Below are positions 16,822 through 26,066 of a stretch of DNA of 64,000 nucleotides, piece by piece; the stretch's first letter is position 1; each line of letters opens with the position of its first letter. A program made the position numbers and the translations under genes. Origin of the DNA: Yamadazyma tenuis (Eukaryota; Ascomycota; Pichiomycetes; Serinales; Debaryomycetaceae). The stretch spans positions 310,001 to 374,000 of the forward strand of contig NC_089465.1 in assembly GCF_029203305.1 (NCBI RefSeq), given 5' to 3'. A model generated the notes under the pieces. That model saw nothing but the letters and a program-made list of their open reading frames with translations, was not told where the DNA came from and did not search any database.

Positions 16822-18069
16822 ATGGCAGAAAAAGTTAGATACTACCTCGAACAGGCCGTTCCCGAGCTCGAGGACCTTCAGAAGAAAGGTCTCTTTGAGA
16901 AGCATGAGATCACCATGATCATGAGACGCAGAACCGATTTCGAACACAGAATTCAGGGCAGAGGGTCCACCACCAGAGATTTCATCAAGTACTCTGAGTT
17001 CGAAAGAAACCTCGAAAAACTTCGTAAAAAGAGATACACCAGGCTTGGTAAAGCTGGGCTTGTGGATACAAAACCCAGTATCTCCGATTGGGCGGGCGTA
17101 AGAAGAATCCTCTTTGTGTATCAGAGAGGAACCTACAAGTATCCTAAGAATCTCGAATTATGGGCACAATACTTGGACTTTGCAAAGAAAAATGGAGCCA
17201 TCAAGGTTGTATATAAGATATACTCAAGGCTTCTTCAGTTACAGCCCCGTAACGTCGACGCATGGCTTTCGTCGGCAAAATATGAATTTGAAATCAACAA
17301 TAATGCCAAGGGTTCCCGAGTTCTCTTCCAAAGAGCCTTGAGATTAAATCCCGAATCATCTGAGTTGTGGTTGAACTACTTCCAGTTCGAATTGACATAC
17401 GTCTCCAAACTTTTGACGAGAAGAAAGGTATTGGGACTTCTCACCGAAGGACAGCAGCGGGAACAAATGGAAAAAGAAGTAAAAGAATACCACGACAAAT
17501 TGAACCAAGATAACGCATTGAACGGAGACGGACAGGATGATAACGAAATTGCTCTTCCTACCGAAGAATTGCGAGATGAATTGAACACTTTACCGGAGGC
17601 TGATATGAACATGTTAGGAAACCCTGAAACCAACCCAGCATTAAAAGGAGATGTTGCCTTGGCCATTTTTGACGCTAGTTTACCAGAATTGATCAAACCA
17701 AAGTTGTTCAAGAGAGTAGAAAAGTTGTTTGTGCTCATTAACCGGTTTCTTGATATCATTGACAAATTCGACGATTTGAACCAAGACTACCTTTACCTTC
17801 ATGTTTTGTCGATGTTGCAGTCAGAATACCCCCACGAGTTGAATACGGCTCTCATAGACATAACTTTACCCATCAGAACCGTGTCCAGAAATGAGCCCGA
17901 TTTTGCTGCAAATTTGCAACTTTCGGTGAACAAATTCATGGCCTACAAATTGAAGACCGAAGGACTAGAAAAATCCGAGTTGGTCAAAGCGTATGTCAAC
18001 TATTTGGAAAAGTTTGTGGAAGGTGACGATGGGTTGATGAGAGCAATTATCAAAAAGTGCAGAGATTAG
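16822..18069 (+). CDS. UTP6: U3 snoRNP / SSU processome protein Utp6
   Basis: 415 residues, close to S. cerevisiae Utp6 (440). The N-terminus matches the Utp6 signature: MAEKVRYYLEQAVPELEDL, GLFEKHEITMIMRRRTDFEHRI and the following YSEFERNLEKLRKKR. HAT (half-TPR) repeats follow, with SRLLQLQPRNVDAWLSSAKYE and FQRALRLNPESSELWLNYFQFE near 140-195. It belongs to the UtpB subcomplex that assembles on the 5' external spacer of pre-rRNA for 18S maturation in the nucleolus. The upstream region has a TGAAAAATT RRPE-like element and CTCATC repeats. Its 3' end lies 15 bp from the convergent next gene. Confidence 0.93.
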   Translation: MAEKVRYYLEQAVPELEDLQKKGLFEKHEITMIMRRRTDFEHRIQGRGSTTRDFIKYSEFERNLEKLRKKRYTRLGKAGLVDTKPSISDWAGVRRILFVYQRGTYKYPKNLELWAQYLDFAKKNGAIKVVYKIYSRLLQLQPRNVDAWLSSAKYEFEINNNAKGSRVLFQRALRLNPESSELWLNYFQFELTYVSKLLTRRKVLGLLTEGQQREQMEKEVKEYHDKLNQDNALNGDGQDDNEIALPTEELRDELNTLPEADMNMLGNPETNPALKGDVALAIFDASLPELIKPKLFKRVEKLFVLINRFLDIIDKFDDLNQDYLYLHVLSMLQSEYPHELNTALIDITLPIRTVSRNEPDFAANLQLSVNKFMAYKLKTEGLEKSELVKAYVNYLEKFVEGDDGLMRAIIKKCRD

Positions 18070-18084
18070 TACAGTAATATACAT

Positions 18085-18930
18085 TCAGTCTCTTTTAGCG
18101 ACCCCAGCTTCATGGTCAATGGCCAAATACTTGTTTTTGGCAAACTTGATGCTGATAATATTGTAGGCAAATGCCAACGTGATCATCCCCGATACCATTG
18201 CCACCAAAGTCATGTACCCTAAGAATGCAGTGTAGGTGATGGGCAAGATATTTACCGGAAAGCTATAAAACCCATCCACAAATGGAAGCCCATTGCGTTC
18301 TCTATAGTTCAAGGTGACAGAGTCCATGGCGTTGAGATTGTCAAACCATCTGACAGCCAACTTCAAAGTCAAATCTTCCCCAATGACAATTCTGGTGGCA
18401 TTGGTGCTAGAACTAAAAGCGATGGAACTGATCAACGTGTTAAGTTCATTTTTTCTGGGCTTGACGAATATCACGTTCATCGATTCGTCGATGTCCAAAT
18501 GGCTATCGTGGATTTCACCCCTGAAGTTGAAGTTCAACGGAATATACGCTCCTCCTTTCTCCAAATAATTCTGTTCGGTACTCAATGGAACCCTGCAGTT
18601 GAAAGGAACGTCTTCATGGATATAAAGTTGGAACAAGTGATACAACTCGTCCGTGAACGAGATGGTGCAGTTGAGGTCTTCATTGACATTATATTTGAAC
18701 ATAAGCGGGAGGCCTGTCTCCTTACATGGCGGGAATGGTACATATAAAATTCTGTCTTGCGAATCCTGCTTGTGTTCTCCCGTATCTATTTGTCGGGAAA
18801 TGCAATCCATGTAAATGTTTTGACCTTCTTGGTATGGCTCAAGGGCCAAAGGAATCTCACCATTCTTGGTTAACGGATAGAACTGTGCGGCCACCAACGG
18901 CAACATTAGAATCCACAAATAATTGAACAT
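18085..18930 (-). CDS. Unrecognised membrane protein with signal peptide and C-terminal transmembrane segment
   Basis: 281 residues. A hydrophobic N-terminus (MFNYLWILMLPLVAAQ) looks like a cleavable signal peptide. About 210 residues of predicted luminal beta-rich sequence follow, with conserved-looking Cys at about 43, 69, 87 and 111, and N-glycosylation sequons (NCT, NAT). One strong transmembrane segment lies near 238-262 (LPITYTAFLGYMTLVAMVSGMITLAF region), followed by a short basic cytosolic tail. The layout is type I, suggesting the ER or secretory pathway. I do not recognise a family. It is convergent with UTP6 at 15 bp. Confidence 0.75.
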   Translation of the reverse strand: MFNYLWILMLPLVAAQFYPLTKNGEIPLALEPYQEGQNIYMDCISRQIDTGEHKQDSQDRILYVPFPPCKETGLPLMFKYNVNEDLNCTISFTDELYHLFQLYIHEDVPFNCRVPLSTEQNYLEKGGAYIPLNFNFRGEIHDSHLDIDESMNVIFVKPRKNELNTLISSIAFSSSTNATRIVIGEDLTLKLAVRWFDNLNAMDSVTLNYRERNGLPFVDGFYSFPVNILPITYTAFLGYMTLVAMVSGMITLAFAYNIISIKFAKNKYLAIDHEAGVAKRD

Positions 18931-19059
18931 GGCTTGAAATTGGCGTTTTGTTGATGCTGGAGACTTTCGCGATTTGGCATTTAGTGGATCTGGTTTTTGT
19001 CGTTTACTTCGTGTCGTTATTGTACAAAAAATATAAAGTCTACATATGTAAACGGGGTT

Positions 19060-20358
19060 TCAACCCTGAGAGCACCAACCCATCTGCACAAAGAATTCGT
19101 AGATTTTGGATGCCTTATTGACGTCGATTTTCAAGCTTTGTCTGGCATCTTTCTTTTTCAAGATCCCGTTATTTTTGATGGCTTCCTTCATCAACTGGTT
19201 CTTAATGGCCAAATATGGCTTGGGTAGTATCCGAAGCGTAGAACATAACTGCTTCTCTTCGCTGGATAACAATTCAAAGTCGGCAGCGTGGCTGATATCC
19301 AAAGGTGCTCTGACGTTACCAATTTTGGGCTTGTAGTCAGCTGGCTGGGGTGAAAAATTTCTCCCACTGCTGGTATTGGAATGCCGAGCGATATTGGACC
19401 CGTTTCCCATTCTTTGGTAGTGGGCACTGCGGATGAGTTTATCTTTTTCAAACTTGTTTCCGTCTTCGAGGAGCGTGATACCATTTCTTCTCCAACTCTG
19501 CAACTGCTGGATCCGGATCCGGCACTTCAACTCAGTCAAAATATCATTCGAGAAGCTCTCAAAGTCTTTGGGCGTGCATATCTTGATGAACGCGTTGATG
19601 CTCCTTTGGAGCTCTTTTTCTTCTTTCGATTTCCGTTTATCATTGGCAATATTCTTTCTATAGTTAAGAAGGTTGTTGAGGAGAAGTACCCGTTTGCGCT
19701 CGGCTCTAGTAGTGAGCCTAGAATTGTAGATCGAGAGCACGGTCAACTTCAATTCGATGTCCTGAGCCGTGTCATCAGGATCGAATATCATGTCTTTAAC
19801 CGACACTTCAGCATCATTTTCAACCTCATGATCAAATTCCAACCTCCCAGGCATATAACCTTGGATCTCATGACAAAGAGGCACCGAGGCCACCGATTTC
19901 TGCTTGGGAGGAGGTAAGGGCATGTTCTTCCTCTGTTCGAGTCTCTTTTTCCTTTGACTAAGGAATTCCAATGGTGACACATCAAAATTTTTATCCATTT
20001 CAGGAAGAGGATAGTCCTTGCTTTCAAGGTATATTTTGTTATAATGCTCACCCACTTCTTCCTTGGACCTGTTACCAATGTGGTCGGCTATATCAGCCCA
20101 ATTTCCAAGACCAAATGTCTCACATCCATGTATCAAAAGAAGTTCTTCGTCAGCACCCCATCCTTTTTCAAAAATCGGATACGTATTCTGCTCCACAATC
20201 ATATAGTCATGCCATGGTTTGTGGTCGTTGGTGGCGTTTCCAGAAGCAAAACAAGGAACACATAAGTCATAGTCAGTACAGATAGCACATTTGATTCTGA
20301 GACGATTGGTGCAATCAGTTGAACACACGTCGCAGTGGAAGAGTCGTCCTTTATCCAT
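19060..20358 (-). CDS. ADA2: SAGA/ADA coactivator subunit Ada2
   Basis: 432 residues from the ATG at 20358, where MDKGRLFHCDVCSTDC starts the ZZ zinc finger (Cys-x2-Cys pairs, residues about 9-55). The SANT domain follows at about 65-115 (WGADEELLLIHGCETFGLGNWADIADHIG). The C-terminal SWIRM domain (about 350-432) ends NKASKIYEFFVQMGWCSQG. Ada2 stimulates Gcn5 histone acetyltransferase in SAGA and ADA complexes. Length matches S. cerevisiae Ada2 (434). It is divergent from RPS17 with 620 bp between starts. Confidence 0.96.
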   Translation of the reverse strand: MDKGRLFHCDVCSTDCTNRLRIKCAICTDYDLCVPCFASGNATNDHKPWHDYMIVEQNTYPIFEKGWGADEELLLIHGCETFGLGNWADIADHIGNRSKEEVGEHYNKIYLESKDYPLPEMDKNFDVSPLEFLSQRKKRLEQRKNMPLPPPKQKSVASVPLCHEIQGYMPGRLEFDHEVENDAEVSVKDMIFDPDDTAQDIELKLTVLSIYNSRLTTRAERKRVLLLNNLLNYRKNIANDKRKSKEEKELQRSINAFIKICTPKDFESFSNDILTELKCRIRIQQLQSWRRNGITLLEDGNKFEKDKLIRSAHYQRMGNGSNIARHSNTSSGRNFSPQPADYKPKIGNVRAPLDISHAADFELLSSEEKQLCSTLRILPKPYLAIKNQLMKEAIKNNGILKKKDARQSLKIDVNKASKIYEFFVQMGWCSQG

Positions 20359-20980
20359 GCTGATAGTCTGAAGATTTCTTGAAGTCAACAAACACGCCTG
20401 GTGATGAATGCAATGCAAAAAAGATGATTGTGGGTGTAGTTGTTATAGAAACAAACCGAAGCTCTATATCGATTGTGAAAAGAAGCGCGGAGGTCGTGCA
20501 CATACCACCAACCTCAAGCGGTGATGGAGGAAGGATATACGTTAACAGGGAAAGAGAGATGTTAAGGAGGTGGAGACACAGGGTTTTGATAAAGAGAAGA
20601 TGTGATGGTATATTGTGTTTTTTTCTGGGTAGTTTAGGTCACAAATGAGACGTTTAGAAGAAAAAAACACGTTCTAGAGGGCTACAAAAGAACAGATTTT
20701 ACCTGTATGTTCCCAAGGTCTATTCCACTCAGATAGACTCTTCTCAAACCATATCCCTCTATCAGCTACATCCCACCGCATTTATGATACTCCCATCCCT
20801 CGAGTTCTGACCACACTTTCGCAGGCGCACACGACCGCGAAAAGCAGTCACAATCCAAACGTGACACAAAAAAACTGTTTCTTGTCCCCTGTGCAGTCTC
20901 GCACTTCTCAAAATTTTCCAGTAAAGTAGCTTGAAAAAGTTTTTATAATATATTTCACCAGATAAATATAGTTATACAAA
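20359..20980. promoter_or_regulatory. ADA2-RPS17 divergent promoter
   Basis: 622 bp without a credible ORF. On the RPS17 side there is an AGGGCTA half-site (about 20676-20682) resembling the Tbf1 element of CUG-clade ribosomal-protein genes. GTTCTGACCACAC (20804-20816) follows, running directly into ACTTTCGCAGG (20815-20825). Both sequences are shared with the CDC42 promoter. T/A-rich sequence leads to the start codon. Factor assignments are inferred. Confidence 0.55.
20804..20825 (+). promoter_or_regulatory. GTTCTGACC / ACTTTCGCAGG composite motif in the RPS17 promoter
   Basis: The first 9 bases repeat the start of the Rap1-like 20-mer seen at CDC42 and CTR2. The last 11 bases are identical to 1087-1097 in the CDC42 promoter. 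It lies about 160 bp upstream of the RPS17 ATG. Confidence 0.45.
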
Positions 20981-21655
20981 ATGGTATGTAGAAATGATAA
21001 CCTCCCGTGGTATCAGTTGATTTGAACCGGTGTATCCAATGAAGAACCTCACGAACCCTTTCCCCACTGTCACCCAGACCCCCACTCTTGAAATATCCCA
21101 TATCGAAAATGTTATTCAAGTTCACATCACATCATATTCATGTTATACTTCAATTCCGTCGAAACAGAACCATTAACAAGCACACAGGAACCTATGAACT
21201 TATCAACAAGCGTACTTTGCCAAACATATACTAACTTTTCTTAGGCTCGTGTTAGAACTAAAACCGTCAAGAGAGCTTCTAAGGTGTTGATCGAAAGATT
21301 CTACCCAAAGTTGACCTTGGACTTCGATACCAACAAGAGATTGGCCGATGAAATCGCCGTTATCCAATCCAAGAGATTAAGAAACAAGATTGCTGGTTAC
21401 ACCACCCACTTGATGAGAAGAATTCAAAAGGGACCAGTTAGAGGTATTTCTTTCAAGTTGCAAGAAGAAGAAAGAGAAAGAAAAGATCAATACGTCCCAG
21501 AAGTTTCTGCTTTGGACTTGTCACACACCAACGGACAGTTGGAAGTTGACTCTGAAACCGCCGACTTGGTCAAGACCTTGGGTTTCAAGATTCCAATCCA
21601 AACTGTTGCCATTTCTTCTCAAAGAGGTCCAAGAAGATTTGCTAAGAGAAACTAA
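20981..21655 (+). CDS. RPS17: Small-subunit ribosomal protein eS17 (one intron after the ATG)
   Basis: The coding sequence is 20981-20983 joined to 21245-21655, giving 137 residues starting [14 protein letters not shown]. Exon 1 is the ATG alone, followed by donor GTATGT. The branch site TACTAAC is at 21229-21235 and the acceptor TTAG ends at 21244. The same ATG-only first exon is found in S. cerevisiae RPS17. The protein matches eS17 along its length ([60 protein letters not shown]). Codon use is strongly biased to TTG, AGA, GGT and TCC, and no CTG codon is present, as expected of a highly expressed gene. Confidence 0.97.
20984..21244 (+). other. Intron of RPS17 (261 nt)
   Basis: Donor GTATGT at 20984-20989, branch site TACTAAC at 21229-21235, acceptor TTAG at 21241-21244. 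No snoRNA-like box pair was recognised inside it. Confidence 0.93.
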
Positions 21656-21771
21656 TCTGTATATTTTAGTAATTTATCGACATAATCAAATAACACACAT
21701 TTGTTAGAAGATGGGTATGCCCCTTACCGTGTATAAGTCTTGGAACATTTGCAACTAGTTTCACATAACAT

Positions 21772-22374
21772 TTACCCGTTGAGCTCGTCGACGAGATTGC
21801 AATACGTCAAGTGAAGCACTTTCAACTTGGCAAGAAGCTCTTCGTTGAGGTCGTTGGTTTTCTCCATATACTGCTTAACCAACATACCAATAAATTGGAT
21901 TCTTTTGTAGAACTTGAACCGATTGACAAGAGCTTTTCTCTGGAGCTGGCCGTATTCTTCGTATACCACAAAGTGGTAGTCACACCAACTTTTGAAGGAG
22001 GAGCTGTTATCGAGTCCAATTTTCCCAAGGGTTTTATTGTCGTTTGCAGCCAGCGACTCAGACCACATTTCTGACAACAGCTCGAATGTCAGTGACAGGT
22101 CTGGGGGCAAGCATGTGACCTGGTTCTTCAAAGGGGATCCGTGTCTATGTGGCAACTGGAGCGGCGAGCTGAGGTGGCTGATGGTAGGGATTCTAGGAGA
22201 GCTGGAAATGTGGGTGAGCTTGGAGGTTTCCACCTTCATACCACGGCTCACGTTCAACACAGGGACTCTGGGGACCTGGAGTGGACGAGGAGAGCATCCG
22301 GCGGTGGCAGCGGTACTGGTGATGGCCACGACAGAGTGTTTGGGGGTGGAAGTAATAAATTGGTCTGAGTTCAT
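21772..22374 (-). CDS. Unrecognised protein with helical C-terminal domain
   Basis: 200 residues from the ATG at 22374; the open frame extends six codons upstream to a GTG. The N-terminal half is Ser/Pro/Thr-rich and looks disordered, with several SP/TP sites (TPKHS, SPRPL, SSPRIP, GSPLK) that could be CDK/MAPK targets. The C-terminal half is helical (about 105-200) and includes LTFELLSEMWSESL, VYEEYGQLQRKALVNRFKFYKRIQFIGMLVKQY and a leucine-rich end. I do not recognise a family. It is convergent with RPS17. The upstream 110 bp contain ATGGTATAT and TTTTTCGCAG, so an unannotated 5' exon is possible but unproven. Confidence 0.6.
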   Translation of the reverse strand: MNSDQFITSTPKHSVVAITSTAATAGCSPRPLQVPRVPVLNVSRGMKVETSKLTHISSSPRIPTISHLSSPLQLPHRHGSPLKNQVTCLPPDLSLTFELLSEMWSESLAANDNKTLGKIGLDNSSSFKSWCDYHFVVYEEYGQLQRKALVNRFKFYKRIQFIGMLVKQYMEKTNDLNEELLAKLKVLHLTYCNLVDELNG

Positions 22375-22500
22375 ACAAAGCGTTAAATCCACAAACAGCC
22401 TTTTCCAATTACTGCGAAAAATACAAGAGATATACCATTTTCAAGCCACGCATAAATTAGTATACTATAATTCGTAAATCGTCAACTCGCTTTGCAACAT

Positions 22501-24012
22501 CTAAGCTCTGGTGTCATTCGCGTTATCACCATCATAATCGTCATCGTTTTCGTCCTCCTCATCTCCATCGCCTTCTTCGTCTTCATCTTCATTCTCCTCC
22601 TCATCTTCATTCTCCTCATCTTCATCCTCCTCATCTTCATCCTGATCAATGAGCACACTGGCATCAAAGTATAACGACGGATCCAATGCACTGATCTTGG
22701 CACTCGTGCACTTACCGTCCATCAAAACCTCACTCATGATCTTACCGGAACCAGGAGCATTGTTGATACCCCAGCACGAGTGTCCCGAGCACAAGTATAG
22801 ATTGGAGACGTTTGTCTCCCCAATTAGCGGCCCGGAGGACGTGGGTACCTCCAAAACTGGTAAGTAACATGCTTGTCTTTTGATGATTCTTCCCTTTCGT
22901 AAGTTGGGAGAAAACTTGGACACTTCGTTGAAAAGTTCGTCACATTTGGTGGTTACCACTTCCACATCGTCGGTGGTTTCCGGCACGTCCACAGCCGAGT
23001 CACCCTCTCCACACACGTACACCTCGTCCTGACGGGCGTAGATCTCGGGCGAGATATAGCTGTTATTGGCGGTCTTCAACTCCGTAAAGATCCCGTAGGG
23101 ACTGACCGGCTGGTCTTTAAACGGGGCAATGGTGATGGAATGTGCCCGAAGCCCGCTGATGGGACAGTCAGGAAGGATTTTTGATGTCCATGGCCCCACC
23201 GTCATCACCACCTGTTCTCCCTTGAGGTTGATGGTCTTGGCCCGGCCTTTATCCAACTCTTTGATGGAGGTAAGCTCATAGTTGACCCCCACGGCCGAGC
23301 CGCTTTCATAGTTATAGTCCACATCGATGACCTTCCCCAACACCAACTCTAGGGAGCCTTTGCTCAACTCCACCGCCTTTTTTAATATAAAGTTGGTGAA
23401 CTTATAAGGATGTACTTGCGCGGTGGTGTCGGTATCACCAAGAGTTGTGCAGCTGGAGATCACGTCCGAGTTGATCCAGTTCAATGTCTTGGGCAACTTG
23501 CTACCGGTCTTGACCGATTTCTTGGAGCTGTCACTTCTTCGACTGAACTTCTTGGGTGGTTCTTCGTTGGAAGAGCTCAGCTCCATTTGGGCCGATGAGG
23601 TGGACGGTTTTTTAGACCCCGGGTTGTCGTCATCTTCGTCGTCATCGTCATCATCAGCTTCGCTGATGTTGGTTAAGTCGCCTTCCAAGCTCACGGTCGT
23701 CAAACGGCGATACCCCCATTCGGTATCACCGCCGTACATATCAGATAATTGTTGGTGTAAGCCAAAGCTCAAGGGTACTATCTGCTGGGGGAATGCCCAG
23801 AGTGCCAATAGGCCCCCGGCCTTACCGCTGGCGCCACCGGCCACCCGCTTGCTTTCGATGATAACAACTCTGTATTTGTCAGGATTGTACTTGGGATGGG
23901 TCACGACAAAATAGGCGGTACAAACACCTATGATGCCGGCCCCCACAATGATAATGGTGTGTTTGCCATTGGCATCTAGTGGCACTGATTTGAAGTTCAA
24001 ATAGTCTGCCAT
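22501..24012 (-). CDS. TDA3: FAD-dependent oxidoreductase of the DAO family (Tda3-like) with acidic tail
   Basis: 503 residues. The N-terminal Rossmann motif IIIVGAGIIGVCTAYF (about 20-35) and RVVIIESKRVAGGASGKAGGLLALWAFPQQIVPLSF match the DAO-type oxidoreductase Tda3, an endosomal protein of unknown substrate in S. cerevisiae. Acidic linkers occur at about 119-130 (EADDDDDDEDDD). The C-terminal 45 residues are almost entirely Asp/Glu, encoded by an imperfect GAA/GAT microsatellite at about 22545-22645. The C-terminal FAD-binding part contains YLCSGHSCWGINNAPGSGK. Family name is good; function is unknown. Confidence 0.85.
   Translation of the reverse strand: MADYLNFKSVPLDANGKHTIIIVGAGIIGVCTAYFVVTHPKYNPDKYRVVIIESKRVAGGASGKAGGLLALWAFPQQIVPLSFGLHQQLSDMYGGDTEWGYRRLTTVSLEGDLTNISEADDDDDDEDDDNPGSKKPSTSSAQMELSSSNEEPPKKFSRRSDSSKKSVKTGSKLPKTLNWINSDVISSCTTLGDTDTTAQVHPYKFTNFILKKAVELSKGSLELVLGKVIDVDYNYESGSAVGVNYELTSIKELDKGRAKTINLKGEQVVMTVGPWTSKILPDCPISGLRAHSITIAPFKDQPVSPYGIFTELKTANNSYISPEIYARQDEVYVCGEGDSAVDVPETTDDVEVVTTKCDELFNEVSKFSPNLRKGRIIKRQACYLPVLEVPTSSGPLIGETNVSNLYLCSGHSCWGINNAPGSGKIMSEVLMDGKCTSAKISALDPSLYFDASVLIDQDEDEEDEDEENEDEEENEDEDEEGDGDEEDENDDDYDGDNANDTRA
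22545..22645. repeat. Imperfect acidic-codon microsatellite in TDA3
   Basis: CTTCATC/CTCCTCAT-type units on the plus strand encode alternating Glu and Asp in the TDA3 C-terminal tail. Such tracts expand and contract easily. Confidence 0.8.
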
Positions 24013-24543
24013 GTTAGCCTTCCAATAGAAAAAAACAAGATAATAAGCACCAAATGTGAAACGAGTTGAATTTGAAAATGCAAATGGTTGAGAAGAATAG
24101 TGAGAAAAACCATTCGATTTTGCAGAGGCCGTAATTTTACATTAGAGAAGAGGGAATTTTTGGCGGGTTCCGGGACCGTAGGCAAGGGATGGTACTGGCT
24201 CGGACCATAACGTTTATACCGGTGTTATGTATTGGTTACTATTGTTTGTTATCGTATTTCTGGGGGACTCGATGACTAATTGAAAGGGGGGAAGCAGTGG
24301 ACCTCAACCAACCGAGACCGCCAGAACAGAGCACCGGCGCTGCCGCGTGCTGAGACGGTGCCGATTCCAGGTGGCCAGTACCTCGTCAGTGGCAGATACC
24401 AAGTGTTAGTAGTGGTGCAGCCATCGCACATGGACCGCGCCAGAAAACAGCTGATTTTCTGCGCTGGGAAGGATTAAGCTTACCCGATTAGGAAGGCGGA
24501 CCTCCCGGTGCATTAAATTGGTGCGTAACTCCCGACATCTGCA
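24013..24543. other. ESC2-TDA3 intergenic region
   Basis: 531 bp holding the ESC2 terminator and TDA3 promoter. No ORF, RNA gene or repeat was recognised. The 24290-24440 part is noticeably GC-richer than the flanks. Confidence 0.5.
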
Positions 24544-25932
24544 TTAGCTCTTGAAGTGCACCTCAACTTCAAAGTCCTCCTCAAGCTCCGTGTGACCCAC
24601 CACATCTGAGAGATCCATGGGCTCGTCGTCAAACACAAGTATCCCGGATTCGAGATCTGTGACCTCCGACACCCCCAGTTTTTCAAAATAGTATTTGAGG
24701 AGGTTGATGGTGGGAGTGGCTGCTGTTACCAGCACTGGCATTCGCTTATTATCTTTACCCTTGAGAAAAATCGTGAATGAAGACCCACCAACTCCTTGTT
24801 GACGCTCGTCCTCGTCATCGGTGTCACCCACACTGATGATATCCACACTGTCATTACCGTCAGCCTCACCCAATTCATAGGTCTCGTTAAGTCCAATGAG
24901 GGTCTCGTATTTGGTCTTGAGCTCGTCGAAAGTATCCAAGGCATTTGCAGCCATCAGCCGCGAGATCAAAAGACAGTCAAGAGCGGTGTAACCGATGCCG
25001 TTGACATACACGAGCAGGTCTTCTGGCGGAGGGTAGATGCGGAGGGTGGACGGGCGAAAAAAGTGCTTAAGTTCTCGTCGGCCATGGATCCAAAAGAGCG
25101 TATAGTCGACTACCCGGGCGTTTTTGGGGAACTGGCCGATTCTTTTGTAGTGCAAAAGGATGCTCTGGAGGATGAGCTTGAACAGTTTATTTCCTTTGGT
25201 GGCAAATGAGTTGGGGGTGGTGGTGTGGACTTTGGGGATCACGTTGAGGAGGTAGGGTCGATTTTCCTCGTCGTGGGGCGAGAATTCGTAGGTGAGCTGG
25301 GACTCGGTGCGGAGCTGGCGGACCGATTCCATGATTCTGGCGAAGTCGTCGGGGTTGGCGGAGTGGCGGAGGGCCACGGAGGGTGGGCTTGGGTTGGGTT
25401 TCGGTGGGGGGGAAGAGCGAGTGGACTGTCGCGTTCGGCGGTGGGAGGCAGGGACGGCGACGGTGGCGGTGAAGTCTTCGTCGGCGTCGTGGTATACTGG
25501 AGAGTCGGAGCTGAGTTCTATTGGCAGCGGTGTGACAGCCCCGGCACCTGTTTGGGTGGTTTGGGTGGGTTGTGTTTGTGTTTCTGTGATTTCGATACCT
25601 GTTTCGGTACCCGCAGTTTCGGTACCCGTAGGTTCGGTACCCGTAGGTTCGGTACCCGTAGGTTCGGTACCCGTAGGTTCAAGTGCTTTGGCTTTCATGT
25701 CGCTGTGCCTGTGCCTTCGACGACTCTTTTTTCGGGGTTTTAACATGAAAAAGTCATCATCTTCGTCAATATGGTGTTTACTTGCAGACTGATCATCTTG
25801 CCTCAAAGACGTCAGGGGTGCGTCCAGAGACACCAAAGGGTCCAGGGACACTAGATTCCCCAGAGACACTAGTGAGGATCCCAGAGACATAAGTGTGGGA
25901 TCCGGGGAGTCAGCGGCTCTTGTCAGTTCCAT
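24544..25932 (-). CDS. ESC2: Esc2/Rad60 family protein with SUMO-like domains
   Basis: 462 residues, close to S. cerevisiae Esc2 (456). The N-terminal half is disordered and contains a repeat of VSL units, a basic KPRKKSRRRHRH patch (possible nuclear signal), five EPTGT-type repeats (about 85-112), and PIELSSDS near 139, which looks like a SUMO-interacting motif. Two SUMO-like folds follow: about 240-320, and 380-462, ending GILVFDDEPMDLSDVVGHTELEEDFEVEVHF. Esc2 acts at stalled replication forks and in silencing by guiding sumoylation. An AAAAGTGCGA motif lies just upstream (25944-25953). The order of weak SUMO-like domains makes the family call reasonable rather than certain. Confidence 0.8.
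   Translation of the reverse strand: MELTRAADSPDPTLMSLGSSLVSLGNLVSLDPLVSLDAPLTSLRQDDQSASKHHIDEDDDFFMLKPRKKSRRRHRHSDMKAKALEPTGTEPTGTEPTGTEPTGTETAGTETGIEITETQTQPTQTTQTGAGAVTPLPIELSSDSPVYHDADEDFTATVAVPASHRRTRQSTRSSPPPKPNPSPPSVALRHSANPDDFARIMESVRQLRTESQLTYEFSPHDEENRPYLLNVIPKVHTTTPNSFATKGNKLFKLILQSILLHYKRIGQFPKNARVVDYTLFWIHGRRELKHFFRPSTLRIYPPPEDLLVYVNGIGYTALDCLLISRLMAANALDTFDELKTKYETLIGLNETYELGEADGNDSVDIISVGDTDDEDERQQGVGGSSFTIFLKGKDNKRMPVLVTAATPTINLLKYYFEKLGVSEVTDLESGILVFDDEPMDLSDVVGHTELEEDFEVEVHFKS
25602..25680. repeat. 15-bp tandem repeat encoding EPTGT units in ESC2
   Basis: About five units of GTTCGGTACCCGTAG, each with a GGTACC palindrome, start at 25602, 25617, 25632, 25647 and 25662. They encode Glu-Pro-Thr-Gly-Thr on the minus strand. 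The last three units are identical, indicating recent expansion. Confidence 0.9.
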
Positions 25933-25994
25933 TAATGTGAGTGAAAAGTGCGAACATATCTTTATCTATATAATGAGAGCAGATAGTGAGATGC

Positions 25995-26066
25995 TGTGAG
26001 ACACAACTACATTTGTGAGACACAACTACATTTGTGAGACACAACTACATTTGTGAGACACAACTA
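25995..26066. repeat. 19-bp tandem repeat starting at the BIG1 stop codon
   Basis: On the minus strand the unit is TAGTTGTGTCTCACAAATG. Three full copies and 15 bases of a fourth run from 26066 down to 25995. The first TAG is the BIG1 stop codon. Each unit contains the near-palindrome TGTGTCTCACA. The array occupies the start of the BIG1 3' UTR and lies 63-134 bp upstream of the ESC2 start codon. Confidence 0.9.

Noticed and set aside
22393..22500. Possible 5' exon for the unknown gene at 21772 (ATGGTATAT and TTTTTCGCAG)
   Set aside because: The donor is weak (GTATAT), the branch is only TACTAAT, and the existing ATG at 22374 is adequate.
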